A stretch of DNA of 64,000 bases from Mesotaenium endlicherianum (taxonomy: Eukaryota > Streptophyta > Zygnematophyceae > Zygnematales > Mesotaeniaceae): assembly GCA_009602735.1 (NCBI GenBank), contig WELA01009720.1:2431-66430 (forward strand), written 5' to 3'. Made by a program: the position numbers and the translations under genes. Below are positions 1 through 10,826 of this stretch, piece after piece (the stretch's first letter is position 1; each line of letters starts with the position of its first letter). Under the pieces are notes generated by a model that ran no database searches, had not been told where the DNA came from, and worked only from the letters and a program-made list of their open reading frames with translations.

Positions 1-471
1 GCATATATTTTAATGTTTTTAAATATATTTGGAGTAGTATTGTGTGGAGTCAAGTGTGAATAGGTACTCTAGTAACTTGGTTCATGTCCTTTGAACCTTC
101 CAAGGCATTTTCGAAGTTAGAGGAAAGACCTAGAAGAACTCCATGTGGCAAAAGTAAGATGTGCCATTTTTAGGTCAAAAGGACATGTGTACATTATTCT
201 AGGATGGGGTGACAAGTTTTGGGATGTGTTGGGTGCCAACACATCAACATACACCTTCCTAGAAGTTACTTATTTAGCAAGTATAAAACAAGAGCTAGAA
301 CATAGAAAGCCATTCCAGAATCACTCTTGTACTTGCCAAAATCCAGAAATATATTAACTTTCAAGAAGCCATCTCTCTTTCAAGAAGCTACCACTTGTGT
401 TCAAAGATCCTTGTCTTGAATAGATAAAGTATTCTGTTTTACTAAGTACTTTATCTATCTGTTTCACTACA
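1..471 (+). mobile_element. LTR of Ty3/gypsy family A, cut by window edge
   Basis: This stretch matches, in reverse complement, the 503-bp LTRs of the family-A elements further right (43637-44139 and 49814-50316). It ends in the family terminus TTTCACTACA at 471. A TATA-like stretch lies in the block around 'gtataaaacaagagc' near 281, where the better copies read TATATAAA. No primer site or coding DNA of the family follows, so it is a solo or end-truncated LTR in the sense opposite to the two full elements. Its 5' end lies outside the window. Confidence 0.85.
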
Positions 472-990
472 CAAGATCAGGTGTATGGAATGTGATCTCG
501 GTCATGGAGACAACAAGACCCCACACTCGCTCCCCCAGCCCACTTGCCCAAGCATGGGAAGAAGCTGATCTGACTGTACTTGGCAGCAGACAAAGGCAGA
601 AATCCCCAGAGGACAGGGTTGCCAGAAGAGGGACACGAGGGGTGGCCAGGGGTATGCCGGCCTCCCCCTTCGCTCAGGGATATGTACCTCTTGGAAATGT
701 ATTTTAGCATCTTACTGGAATGCTTGTCTATGTGGTGATCAACACTCAGGTGGTTGAAGAGCAGGCTACCGTCCTTCGTTCTCCTCGAGGTCCAACTTTA
801 GAACAAACAGGGTTCTTTAGAAGGCCAGCTGACAGACCTAAAGGGCTGTCCAGGTCTAGGTGCAGATCTCAGTCTCCTGATCCCGAAGCCCCAGGGACGA
901 CCCCCTTGGCAACAGTGTGATGAAAGAAGCAGGCGGTGGGGGAAGGCTGGTCCTGTTCAGTTCCCTGACTGGGCACTTTTGCAATTTAAT
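472..990. other. Unassigned sequence between LTR A and the D-type tail
   Basis: No recognisable protein is seen. Short open frames on both strands look like chance. The last 40 bases lead into the hairpin and polypurine tract of family D, so part of this may be the non-coding 3' end of a D element. Low confidence in any function. Confidence 0.3.
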
Positions 991-1025
991 GTTGTCGAGG
1001 CGACAACAACTTAAGTTGGAGGGAT
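991..1025 (+). other. Hairpin plus polypurine tract before LTR D (copy 1)
   Basis: The sequence gttgtcgaggcgacaac (991-1007) has two 7-base arms around a 3-base loop. It is followed by a purine-rich run (aagttggaggga) directly before the LTR start TGTAATG. The same arrangement precedes the second D LTR at 7376-7410. This is the position of the polypurine tract that primes plus-strand synthesis in LTR retroelements. Confidence 0.6.
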
Positions 1026-1748
1026 TGTAATGAATCAGTATATTGGTAGATATAATATTCATTTTAAATATAATAGTTAAAGAAGTTCAGCCTGCTAAAC
1101 TTTAGTCAACATTCAGTCTGCTGACCTTTATATGATTATCAGTTTAATGACTCAGTCCAAAGCAGCAATCTGAAGTCAACATTAAGTCCGCATGCTGACA
1201 CATTCTTTGACAGCCAACTGACTTCCGTACTCGGTAGCAGCAAACTGCCTAGTTACGCATTCAAGTGTGGTATGCTAGATCAATGGCAAAATGACATCCC
1301 TAGGATAGAAGGCAATTCGGGATGATGGGAGATGGCGGTGGATTTGGTTAACCGAGGTCCTACCAATGTGGTTAACTCCCGGGTTGGCAGTGCCATCGCA
1401 CTTGCCGTGGAACAGTAAACTCATTCCATGCACATATGCTTGCTATTCCTCTCAAGTTCGGCATTCGGAAACAAGGCCAACTCTCTTGTACAGCTTACTG
1501 AGAGAGATCTGAATCCAAGGCGAGAAACCATTGATATGCATTGCCTTCTAGTTTTGCCTATATATGACTTTACTGATTGCATTATTGATGCTAATTTACT
1601 TGCATTTGACTAACGAGTATTGTCCACTGCTAGTGTGTTGTCTTTTGCTGTTTAATACGTTAACAGAAAATATTATAAAGATTACTTGCTGATATAAAGA
1701 TCTTCATTAATTATTAATTGCTTATTTGGGTAAGTCGATTCATTTTAT
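1026..1748 (+). mobile_element. LTR of retroelement family D (copy 1)
   Basis: It starts TGTAATGAATC and ends near GATTCATTT, so its ends are nearly inverted complements. It matches the LTR at 7411-8107 along its length and the partial copy at 42661-43142. A polypurine tract precedes it and no primer site follows, so it behaves as a 3' LTR whose internal body is gone. The class (Ty1 or Ty3) cannot be told from the LTR alone. Confidence 0.7.
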
Positions 1749-1963
1749 CAATCATGGGTGCAATGATGTCAACCAAGTCCCTGTGCAAATATCCCACGCG
1801 CTGACCACCATATCTACAAACGCGGATAGCGTTCGGATCGGCTTTTTGGAGCGGATCTCTCACTGCGAATACATCGTACAAAAGTTTGCAATGACACAAT
1901 GAATAAAAATCGCAAATCACTATGTGCAACCGCAGTCTATGGTGTGGGCAGTATGTGCAAAAT
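1747..1963 (-). pseudogene. HIRAN-domain exon, copy 1 (broken)
   Basis: On the minus strand the frame from about 1875 down to 1747 reads like a HIRAN domain: DVFAVRDP, then DPNAIRV, then GYLHRDLVDIIAPMID. HIRAN domains occur in HLTF/Rad5-type SNF2 helicases, where they bind 3' DNA ends. Copy 2 at 12522-12722 keeps a normal splice acceptor. Here the matching bases read 'ttgtac' rather than 'ttgcag', and the exon stops where LTR D begins, so this copy is dead. Homology with copy 2 extends upstream of the exon to about 1960, including intron-like sequence. The unit was therefore duplicated as DNA and not from spliced RNA. Confidence 0.6.
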
Positions 1964-2419
1964 GGCACCAATAGCAGACAGTCACCTTATCTTCCTTGTA
2001 GACCTGTGGGTAAAACTTCAGTTCCTTGATTTCAGTGTCCATGCTGCCCACGTGTACGCAGAACAGCGCTTTGTTGCGACGTCGTCTATCGAGTGCATAA
2101 CCTCCTTCACACTGAACAAGAACTCGCAAACAAGGACTGCCCGAGCTGAGCAAGCTCTGAAGTACCCCCCAGCTTAAAAAAGGCTGTGACACAAATTGTG
2201 CCTAGAACCTGTCAATTGAGCCATCTGCCTTCCTCTTCTTGTTGTAGATCCACCTACCTTTCACAACCTTCTTACAACGTGACAATCCTTCGAGGTCCTA
2301 CGTCTCGTTCTTGGCCAATGACTCCATCTCTTATATTGAGGCCTCTCTCCACATTTTTGCCTCCATTGTCCTCATTGCAGCCTCATTAGACTTGGGCTTA
2401 GAATTGTTCTCCATACAGA
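1964..2419. other. Linker between HIRAN exon and methyltransferase-like block
   Basis: The minus strand is open over 1920-2192 but matches nothing I recognise. This stretch is absent from the second composite copy near 12443, where the two parts lie almost side by side. Confidence 0.3.
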
Positions 2420-3273
2420 CCTCTTCACTCTCCATGGCACGCCGGCCTATAGTTCCTCGTAGCCACATCACCGACGACGGTCCCAGCGGTTCACCTCCTT
2501 TGAAGGTGGCCCGCACCAGCAGCCGCTCCTTTGGCTCAGTGCAGCCTAGGCGACGCCCCACTTGCCGTCAAGGAGATTGTGCGTCGACACCAACACCCTT
2601 GTATGCAGCTCACGCCTTGCGCTTCGCTTTGCCCACGAGGACAGCTAGCACCCCAACAGCTAGTTCATGCCTGGCAAGTCGCCAACCGTCTTGAGCCGTC
2701 CTTCAGGGCCGTCCTTGTCCAGGCTCCGCTCCATCGGCGCCAGCAGGCGTTCTACGATCCGCACCCCTGCGCGCCCCAGCGACCAGTGCTGGACCAGTCG
2801 GCGTATGCTGCGTCCCATCCGTAGGACCACGACGCCAGGCGCAATTGGAAGCTTGAGTGCGTGCGCCAAGCGCAAGCCTGCGCACAGCATGTACCCCTGC
2901 ACATCCAACAGGATGCCCGCGACAAGTGGCGGGCTTATTTGGCCCACGCCCACGCTGCGCAGCTTGGGCCACTGCCCAACCCTGTCTTCCGCCTCACGCG
3001 CAACTACGCCAAGCGCACCATCGCCACGCTGCGCATGGCTCCTCACCAGCACAGCAAGGCCCGCACATTTCTGCCCCCAGCAGAGCCCGGGGACCCCCCC
3101 ATGGGCTGCTGCTCGCTCCCTACGCCAATCTACATCAACTAGCTAGACGAGCGGCCCGGCGGCATTAACCTGGTGGAGATCTTTGGAGACATCCCTATCG
3201 AGCCTACCGAGCCGCTCGCCATCCTTGAGGCCGACATTCCCATCCTCTGCTATGTCTACGCCAATTATTCACT
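2420..3273 (+). mobile_element. Retroelement coding fossil with start of a C5-methyltransferase-like domain (copy 1)
   Basis: This GC-rich former coding DNA has a right half (from about 2748) that is a close inverted copy of 11764-12443. Near the 3' end it encodes INLVEIFGDI...LAILEA...ILCYVYAN. This resembles motif I and the following strand of DNMT3-like cytosine-5 methyltransferases (LFDGI...GL...; Y..E). The stretch upstream (LECVRQAQACAQH, RNYAKRTIATLRM) is not assigned. The match breaks off at about 3273 and LTR-F-like sequence follows. It is decayed, with several breaks. The retroelement origin is inferred from element C, where a similar domain sits between protease and RT. Confidence 0.5.
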
Positions 3274-3309
3274 GAATGGAAGAATTGATGACAACTTAGC
3301 GTGTTTCTA

Positions 3310-3478
3310 ATACTCGAGACTATGAGAAGAAGAACGTAAAGTTGTACAATGCGTGCTGTGAGAATCGCACTCACAGTTCCTCTTGCACAACATGAGGCAC
3401 TGGAGTGCTTCGAGTGACTTGCTAGGGCACTAATTCATGTTCATGTTCAATGAAAGCAGGCGAAGGGGTAACCCGTTT
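3310..3478 (+). mobile_element. LTR family F fragment
   Basis: It is similar to 31560-31735 inside the right LTR of element F. Shared landmarks are 'gcactcacag', 'acatgaggcactggagt', 'agggcact', 'ttcatgt' and 'gcaggcgaaggggta'. It is only a partial, old copy. Confidence 0.55.
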
Positions 3479-5176
3479 TCGTCTAAATCACGACTGTCGA
3501 GGAATCGCGCTGACGCAGTAGGGAGGTCGCAGGTTTGGCTCTGCCTGGTGACTCCCTTGGGTCACCGGTTTGGTTTTTCATTCGAATTGACGATCGACCT
3601 TGAGTCGAAACACCGTGAGAGTCAGTATTCAAAATAATCGCCCACTCTGGACCCAAGTCCTACACCATTGGACCTTAGTATTCTTGGTCATCTAATTTTA
3701 GATTACATAAATAAATAAATATATATATATAGGTATATTATCTATACATATAAAATCATAATAAAATACCATACTTTCAAGCTTCATTGAATTAGCCTGC
3801 GCAACAAAATGCTGAAATTGCTGTGCTGTTGACTTGCAAAATTACTCCCACACGGCTACCTGTTATTTACAAAGTACAAAAGTGATCTCTCCTCCGTCTG
3901 TTCAAACTTGAGCTAACATTATGATTGAATTTGGAAGAGAACTAGAGAGTAGCATAGAAGTGAGATGATGTGCTGTTGCCTTCTGATTATTTCATGTATT
4001 CGTACTTATTTAGGGAAACCAATATTATTGCTCTTTTACTACATTGTGATTACTAGCGCACTACTTTAATGCACATAAATTGCTAACTTTGACTTTTAAT
4101 GCAGCATGTAGCACATCATAAATGTTCACGATGGCCTTCCTGTTTTGAGACGGCAAAGTCGTAGCTTACTAAACCAAGCAATTTTAGCAACAACATACAG
4201 AGTAGGCTATGGCAATATAATATTTAAGCAAGTATACGTATTGCACACTTATGCACCAATTTACTTCAAAGTTTTTTTCATCCACAAGTCTAAGTCATAT
4301 GCTATTCGTGTATGGTACAGGACCGCTTTTATGTTGTAACGGTTTATTTAAGGGCCATCTCTTAAGCCTGCAGATTGTCTCGTTATATGATGCACTTCAT
4401 CCGGCCCATTTTGAATTGTTGTCTCCTTAAATTTTGTAGCAAGTCTCGCTTTATTACCTACTTTGAGAAACTTACCTCAGTAGCCTACGCATGCTTTCTG
4501 GCTCCACATTAAGGCAATGCGAGTTACCTCCTTCAAATGGGCCATTGTTGAAAGCTTCGAACGAGCTATACACGTAGCAAGACTCGTCCGCGAACCTCTG
4601 AGGGTCGACAAATTTCTCTCTATACCAGGTGGGACCTGCTTTGTCACGCATCCACTAAAGTGGGCAAAAACTTCCAGCATTACTTTAGCTGCAAGTGTCG
4701 TAGATGGTCACTGCTGGGTGGCTACGAAGGTCTGCGAGTCCTTGTATGAACCTCAGCAGTCGACAGTTGCCGACCACTAAAGTTACTCGCAATAAAATGA
4801 TACGAGGTCTCTCCCCCAGGGGCGGCAGCTGAGTGGTAGCATGAAGCCGAGCAGCCCGGTGTGGGGTGACTTCCTCTGACGCTTCAGACGAGTTCCCCAC
4901 TAATGTTTTGTCAGTCCTCTACAAAATATACTCGCACATATGAGAAGACCTCTCACTTGAAGTATGCGGACCATATGCAAGATAGACAAAACAAGACGGT
5001 GTAGCCCACCTGAAAGGGAAAGCGAGCCAAGCGATGTTGAAACTTATTCAAAGTTGCATATGCTTGGTATTTGTCCACAGGCGTCGTAAAGAAGTGCACG
5101 AGAAGACCTTGCTGCAATATGCTTATGAAGTGCTTTGAGACAGGCAGTGTGCACATGCAATCGGCAATAGAAAGAA
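3479..5176. other. No gene recognised; AT-rich intergenic sequence
   Basis: There is a short AT dinucleotide run near 3710-3735. A tRNA T-arm-like motif (ggtcgcaggtttggctctgcc, about 3527-3547) could be a tRNA-derived remnant. Otherwise nothing supports a coding or RNA gene. Confidence 0.4.
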
Positions 5177-5920
5177 TGTAATGTCATACATTTAAAAAGT
5201 GCATTTTTTAGTTCAATCCAAGTATGTTTTGATTGCTCAGAAGTGTAAAGTGCACTTTTGTGGTCATTTTCATGTAAAGTTCATCAAATTTGGTCGAGTA
5301 TTGAGAGAGTTATGGATTTCCAAAGTTTAATTAGTTTCGAGGTCAGTTGACGACTGTCCTTTATTTGCGATGAGCGCGACCGTGAGATTGACCGACAGCG
5401 GCCAACGATCAAGGCCGTTAGAGTGGATTCGAACCTTCACGTAAGTTCGGCTGACGCGAAGTGCCGACCGAGTCGATTTACCTAGAAGTTTCGATTTAGC
5501 CTAGCGCGCCTAAGATAGAATATTCTAGTAATGTCGCTGCATGTATGTGGACGTCAATTTGACCCGACACGTCAGATGAGACTGATCTGGCCTACTCACA
5601 AACATTTTGGAAGGGACAATTTGACGAACACTTGGGAGATTCCGTAGTTTTCTCCTAGAAAGGAGCACTTAAACAGAAAACTATAAATAGGTATAGCTTC
5701 TTCATTTCTCATCAGTTTTCACTTCTGTAAATTTCTACGGGTTTGTAATGACAAGGCCTTTAATCCTAAATCATTTGTGAGCAGTTTCCTACTTTTCAAA
5801 ATGTTGAGTAATTTTCCTAAGCTTTCTTAGTGATATGCCGTTGCACTCTTTACTATGACTGCAACTATTTCCTTTCCTGGAGAGTTACTACGCTTCCACT
5901 AGGGCACTTTGCCCCTTTCA
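5177..5920 (+). mobile_element. 5' LTR of Ty3/gypsy family B
   Basis: It starts TGTAATGTCATAC and ends GCCCCTTTCA, directly before a primer-binding site. The promoter box TATAAAT lies at 5682-5688. Related copies lie at 40319-40982 (+) and 12778-13015 (-). Its termini resemble those of family E (TGTAA...CCTTTCA). Confidence 0.75.
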
Positions 5921-5922
5921 TA

Positions 5923-5934
5923 TGGTATCGGAGC
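5923..5934 (+). other. Primer-binding site, initiator tRNA-Met type
   Basis: TGGTATCGGAGC lies two bases after the LTR B end. It is close to the plant-type initiator tRNA-Met site TGGTATCAGAGC. The same 12 bases follow the 5' LTRs of both family-A elements. Confidence 0.75.
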
Positions 5935-5956
5935 TGGGCTAGTTTGCATATTAAAT

Positions 5957-7240
5957 TATGGAGTCGCAGTCGGCAGCGGGAGGAGGCGAACATGTCGAGC
6001 ATTTTGAGCGCGTGGAGCAGACGACAGGACCTTTGGCAAGGGAGCAACAAGAGATGCAGGCGATGTTAAGGCAGATGGCAGACGCAATTGAAGGAGAACT
6101 TTACACACTACTTCAACAATATATGCGCCAGGAGGTGGAGAGAATGGTGTGAGTTGTTATGGGGAACGCCGCTTCGACGAGTTTGGCACCTGCACCTGTT
6201 GTACCACCAATTCATGTTAATCCTGTGGTGCAACCAGTTATTCCACCCACATCAGGAGTACGTACGCCTAATCCTGAAGTGTACAATGGAGAGCGTGGAT
6301 CGTCGCCTGATCATCAATGGAGTTGGGACTTGTCCAGTACCAGCGCAGGCAGCAGAATTTTAAGCCAAGAGGACCCTGCTATAATTGTCGTAAGCTTGGA
6401 CATGTGGCTCAAGATTGTCATGTGAAGGCAAAGCAACCTCAACAGCAGGAAAAAGGAGAACGCCAGTATGTCGTTCTGGGGTGTCTACTGGCGTGAAGAC
6501 CAGAACTCACAAGGAGGCTATCCCAAGGAGCCTGCCGAGAAGCAAAGGACAAGATGTTAACAAGGCTACTATCGTGGAAGGAGTAGTGGACGGCAACAAG
6601 GCGAAGTGTATGGTTGACAGTGGCGCAAGTGCAAACTTTGTGCACAAGAAGCTGGTGAAAGAGTGGCGAATCCTTGTGCAGAAGCATTATGAGCCTATGG
6701 AGGCAGTTCTGGCGAATGGGCAGAGACTCAAGTGTGGTGCACCTACGGAAGCTACTCACGTGGAAGTAGCGGGGCACCGGAGTAAGGAAGTTATGGAGCA
6801 GGTAGAGTTGGGTCACCATGAGGTGATATTGGGCCAACCATGGCTAAGAAAAGCCAACTTTCAAGTGCACTGGAGCACAGGACAAGTGAAGGTCCAAGGG
6901 CGTGATGGTCGAATGGAGACAGCGAAGCAGGTGGAGGTAGACACGACCACAAGTAACTGTCTTCTGTCGAGCCTGCCAGTTAAGAAGCTATGCAGGGCAA
7001 ATCAGGTGAAGGAGATGTACCTTGTTTCGATGGCCCTGGCCAGGTCATCAGATGGAGCAAGCGTGAATCCTAACAGCCTGGGCAAATGTACATCGCCAAA
7101 GGAGCAAGTAGTGGTGTTTGATCCCCTTGCTCAGAAGGAGCAGAGCCCAACTGCTCAAGAGAAGAAGCCTGCTAAGATGCCTGCCCAAATTAAGACGCTG
7201 TTGGAGGAGTTCAAGGGCCTCAGAGACACTTCCCTCATAA
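5957..7240 (+). mobile_element. Family B gag and aspartic protease region (fossil)
   Basis: After the primer site an acidic, Gln/Glu-rich N-terminus (MESQSAAGGGEH...) begins at 5957. A CCHC zinc knuckle of the CYNCRKLGHVAQDC form follows near 6380. A retropepsin-like domain spans about 6560-6900 and carries the active-site triplet context MVDSGASANFV and the later strand motif ILGQPWL. Most of the capsid part is missing, and RT, RNase H and integrase are absent. The sequence then passes into the 3' end of family D. The element is broken, with a few breaks. In the family, gag and pol proteins form the virus-like particle and the replication enzymes. Confidence 0.7.
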
Positions 7241-7375
7241 TAGCAGTAGGCTGAGGGCGGAGGTGACAGCACGCTGTTACTAGTCATCCCCACCATAAGT
7301 ATCAGTGTTGAAACAAAAGGTGGTGGGAGGGAGATAAGTACTTTCTGCTAAAGGAACCATGTACCCAGTGTTAGC
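7241..7375. other. Junction of B-type coding DNA with the D-type 3' tail
   Basis: No coding match is seen. B-type similarity ends near 7240, and the D-type hairpin and polypurine tract follow at 7376, so this is the seam of a composite element. Confidence 0.4.
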
Positions 7376-7410
7376 GTTGTCGAGGCGACAACATTTTAAG
7401 TTGGAAGAAT
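7376..7410 (+). other. Hairpin plus polypurine tract before LTR D (copy 2)
   Basis: The same 17-base hairpin gttgtcgaggcgacaac as at 991-1007 is followed by a purine run (aagttggaagaa) and the LTR start. It is preserved although the sequence on either side differs from copy 1. Confidence 0.6.
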
Positions 7411-8107
7411 TGTAATGAATCAGTATATTGGTTGATATATTAGTTAAGTAAGTTTTGCCTGCTGAACTCTCGTTAATATTCAGTCTGCTGGACTTTATGA
7501 TAATATCAATTAGATGACTCAGCCGGAAGCAGCAGGCTAAAGTCAACTTAAGTCAACTTGCTGACACATTCTTTGACAGCCAGCTGACATCCGTACTCGG
7601 TAGCAGCGAACTGCCTAGATATACATCTAAGTGTGGTATTCTAGATGAATGGCCAGATGACATCCTTAGGATGGATGGCGATTCGGGATGATGGGAGATG
7701 GCGGTGGATTTGGTTAACCGAGGTCCTGCCAGCGTGGTTAACTCCCGGGTAGGTGGTGCCATCGCACTTGCCGTTGAGCAACTCATTCCATGTACATATG
7801 CTAGGTATTGCTTTCGAGTTCGGCATTTGGAAACAAGGCCAACTCTCTTGTACAGCTTACTGAGAGAGATCTGAATCCAAGGCGAGAAGCCCTTGATATG
7901 CACTATCTTCTAGCCTTGCTTATAAATGAGTTTACTGATTGCATTATAAATGCTAGTTTACTTGCATTTGACTTGTGGGTATTGTCCACTGCTAGTGTTT
8001 GTATTTTGCTATTTAATCAGCTAACAGAAAATACCATAAAGATTACTTGCTGATATAAAGGTCTTCATTAATTATTAATCGCCTAATTGGTAAGTCGATT
8101 CATTTAC
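7411..8107 (+). mobile_element. LTR of retroelement family D (copy 2)
   Basis: This is a full-length match to 1026-1748. It serves as the 3' LTR of a composite whose 5' LTR is of family B. A solo LTR of family A abuts its right end. Confidence 0.7.
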
Positions 8108-8554
8108 TATATATTTATATGTTCTCAAATGTATTTGGAGTAGTATTATGTGGATTCAAGTGTGAATAGGTACTCTAGTGACTTGGTTTATGTCCTTTGA
8201 ACCTTCTAAGGCATTTTCAAAGTTAGAGGAAGGACCTAAAAGAACTCCATGTGGCAAAAATCAAATGAGCCATTTTTAGGTCAAAAGGACATTTGTACAT
8301 TATTTTGGAAAGAGGTGGCAAATTTTGGGATGTATTGAGTGCCAACACATCAACATGCACCTTTCTAGAAATTACTTACGTAGCAAGTATACAAATAAGA
8401 GCTAGAACATTGAAAGGCATTCCAGAATCACTCTTCCAAATCACTCTTCCAGAATCACTCTTTCAAGAAGGTACCACTTGTGTTCAAAGATCCTTGTCTT
8501 GAATAGATGCAGTATTCTATTTAACTAAGTTCTTTATCTATCTGTTTCACTACA
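8108..8554 (+). mobile_element. LTR family A, solo, partial
   Basis: It matches the family-A LTR from near its start through to the terminus TTTCACTACA at 8554. It has the same strand sense as the copies at 1-471 and 61483-61989. Its first bases have merged with or been lost against the end of LTR D. Confidence 0.75.
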
Positions 8555-8639
8555 AGCGCAGATTGCTGCTGCAGCTTTTTCTGTAAGCAACTGTTGAATT
8601 TTTTCTGCTAATACTTGCTTTTTACTGTGCCATGTTCAG

Positions 8640-9490
8640 GTGCAGCAAGTCTTGAAGGTGGTGTTGTTGTGGAATGGGTGGAAAGAGCACTTAAGGGGCC
8701 TTTCTCCAGCCAACAAGAAGGACTGCCTTGCTATGATAGCAGCCATCAATGATGAGGCTTTTTGGGAGAAGGTGAAGCTGTTGCTGAAGTTGACTGAGAA
8801 GCTTGCGAAGCTCCTCAGACTGGTTGATGGCAATCAACCTGCTGTGGGACTAGTGTATAATGCTATGGCAGAGTTGTCAGGAGCAGATCAAGAGTATGGA
8901 TCAGGATCTTGCTGAAGATGAGTTAGACAGATTGGTGGAGTCGAGAGCAAGTGGACCTTCTTTCACTCTCCCATGCATGCTGCTAGGTACATGCTTCATC
9001 CACTTTGGCAAGATCATGAGCAACATACAAATGAGGAGGTGATAAAGGGTTGGTACCTAATTTTCAATAAGTTGGTTTCAGATGTTGATGCACAAGATGT
9101 CATAAGGGAGCAGTATGAGCAATATATAAATAGGGTGGGATTCAGTTTCAATAATCCTAGGAGAGATATGGAAGCTGAGACTAAGTCAGAAGGTTTTTGG
9201 TGGAAGAGTCATGGTTCTAGTTCACCCCAGTTGCAAACTATTGCTATTAAGGTGCTAAGCTTGGTCATTTCAACTAGTTCATGTGAAAGGAATTGGTCAG
9301 AGTATGACTTCATCCACAACAAGAAGCGGAACCGACTCAAGTAATCTAGAGCTAAGAAGTTAGTGAGGGTGCATTTTAACTTGAGGCTTATTGGAAAAAT
9401 GGAGCGGGGAGGAGTGAAGAGGGCGTTAGGCAGGCATACTGCACCTGTTCTGAAGATGAGCAAGTTGAGTCAGAAGAGGAGGTAGAGGAT
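8640..9490 (+). pseudogene. hAT transposase, C-terminal part (broken)
   Basis: The frame from 8640 gives NDEAFWEKVKLLLKLTEKL and LLRLVDGNQPAVG, typical of the middle of plant hAT transposases. From about 8970 another frame gives HPLWQDHEQHTNEE. The C-terminal dimerisation (hATC) region is at 9170-9345, with SLVISTSSCERNWSEY and IHNKKRNRL, and continues beyond a stop as LVRVHFNLRL. At least two frame changes (about 8880 and 8950) and an in-frame stop at 9342 disable it. The bases before 8640 (ttttactgtgccatgttcag) look like a splice acceptor. The tail after 9440 is acidic (EEEVEDEEEPEES). The N-terminal and BED parts are missing here; a BED exon of the same superfamily lies at 17757-18326, in an order that rules out one simple gene. 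Confidence 0.8.
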
Positions 9491-10113
9491 GAGGAAGAAC
9501 CGGAAGAGTCTCAATGCTAATTGCGTTCGTTGTGCTATGTAAATATAGCATATGTATATGTACATTTTTTCCTGGTCAGCTGTTGAATTGTCTCCTTTCA
9601 GATTTTATCATTTTGTTTCATGAAGTTTAGATTTTGCTTGTAAGTTGTAAGTTGTCAATGGCTATTTTTGATGCTGCAGCCCGATACTCTTGCTGCCTTT
9701 TACAGCCTGTGTGCTTTTAAGCTTAATTTATCCTGCTCATTGTGCTGTGCTAGTACTGTTTTTGTTTATTGCTCCTTGTACTTCTCGGCAGCTGCAGTAC
9801 TTACTGCTACTAGTACTTACTTGCCGCTGCGTCCTATCTTGTAATATATTTTTTGTAAGTTGTTCAATTGTCTCCTTTAAACTTTCAGATTTTATCATTT
9901 TGGTTTACGAAGTTTTTGCTTGCAAGTTGTAAGTTGCCAATGGCTATTAGCTATTGCAAATTTTGGCATCTTGCACTCAGTGTCTTTTAGGCAATGGTGT
10001 AGCAAAGTAATGATGATGAACCGCATACTCTACCCAACTAGGTGTGTAATAAGACGTGACGCTTAAAATGTTTAAATAAAGTGGCATTACAATATTTTAC
10101 AAATGTAGATGCT
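9491..10113. repeat. Non-coding stretch with a duplicated block of about 90 bp
   Basis: The block 'ttgaattgtctcctttcagattttatcatttt...ttgtaagttgtcaatggctatt' (about 9583-9668) recurs at about 9865-9948 with small changes. It is probably part of the hAT element's 3' or intron sequence. No other gene is seen. Confidence 0.5.
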
Positions 10114-10821
10114 TGTAATGTTATGAAAGTGTAGTTTGTATTTTTGTAGCATTGTATATGCATAGAGTGTGATTTTGGAAGATCTTTGGTCTTTATTTCA
10201 AGTCATTTGGACAAGTATTGAGAAAGTTATGAATTCTGGGAGTTTTTAATGTCACAATTTCAATTCAGTGACAAGGACAGGTCCAATGACTAGAATTTCA
10301 ATTGGAATCCAAGAAGTAGGACATTGAAACATGAGGTTTCCAGAAATTACGTACGATTACGTAGAGTGCCAAAGTGATTATGGAAACTCTAGAAATTCTG
10401 TGAGGAGTTTGTAGATTGTGTTGTAGAATATTCTAGAGTGTGATTGTGTGTGCGTGTGAGTGTGCTAGCTTGTCCAACTAGGCAAGGTCACCTACATGGA
10501 AGGAGCCATAGTACAAGGTTCTGGAGGTACTTTGTTAGAGAGGACACTTAGAGTTAAAGCAGAAATAGGAAGCACAAAGAAGTGGAGGGAGCCTATTCTA
10601 GTCTAGATTAACCTTCTTATCTTGTACACGACTTGTTTAAATGAAGTAAGTTCTTTTCCACTCCTCTTTCAAGTGTTCCTCTAACTCTTGCAAGAGTGGC
10701 ATACCACCAGGCCACTCCACCTTGTGTATGCAACTCGGAAAGGTCCTTGTGCACGCTTCCACTCGCGGGTGAGGGTGCGTGAGTGTGTATGGGCGCACTC
10801 CCCGCACCCTTCCCCCTTTCA
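10114..10821 (+). mobile_element. Solo LTR of family E with target duplication
   Basis: It starts TGTAATGTTATGAAAG and ends CCCCCTTTCA (708 bp). It is flanked on both sides by ATGCT (10109-10113 and 10822-10826), a perfect 5-bp target-site duplication. No internal retroelement DNA is present, so LTR-LTR recombination left a solo LTR. It matches 61369-62590 after removing the LTR A inserted there, and in part 26620-26887. Confidence 0.85.
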
Positions 10822-10826
10822 ATGCT

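Noticed and set aside
4815-4900. Possible tRNA gene ('gcagctgagtggtagcatgaagc')
   Set aside because: A box-like stretch only. No matching T arm or acceptor stem could be folded.
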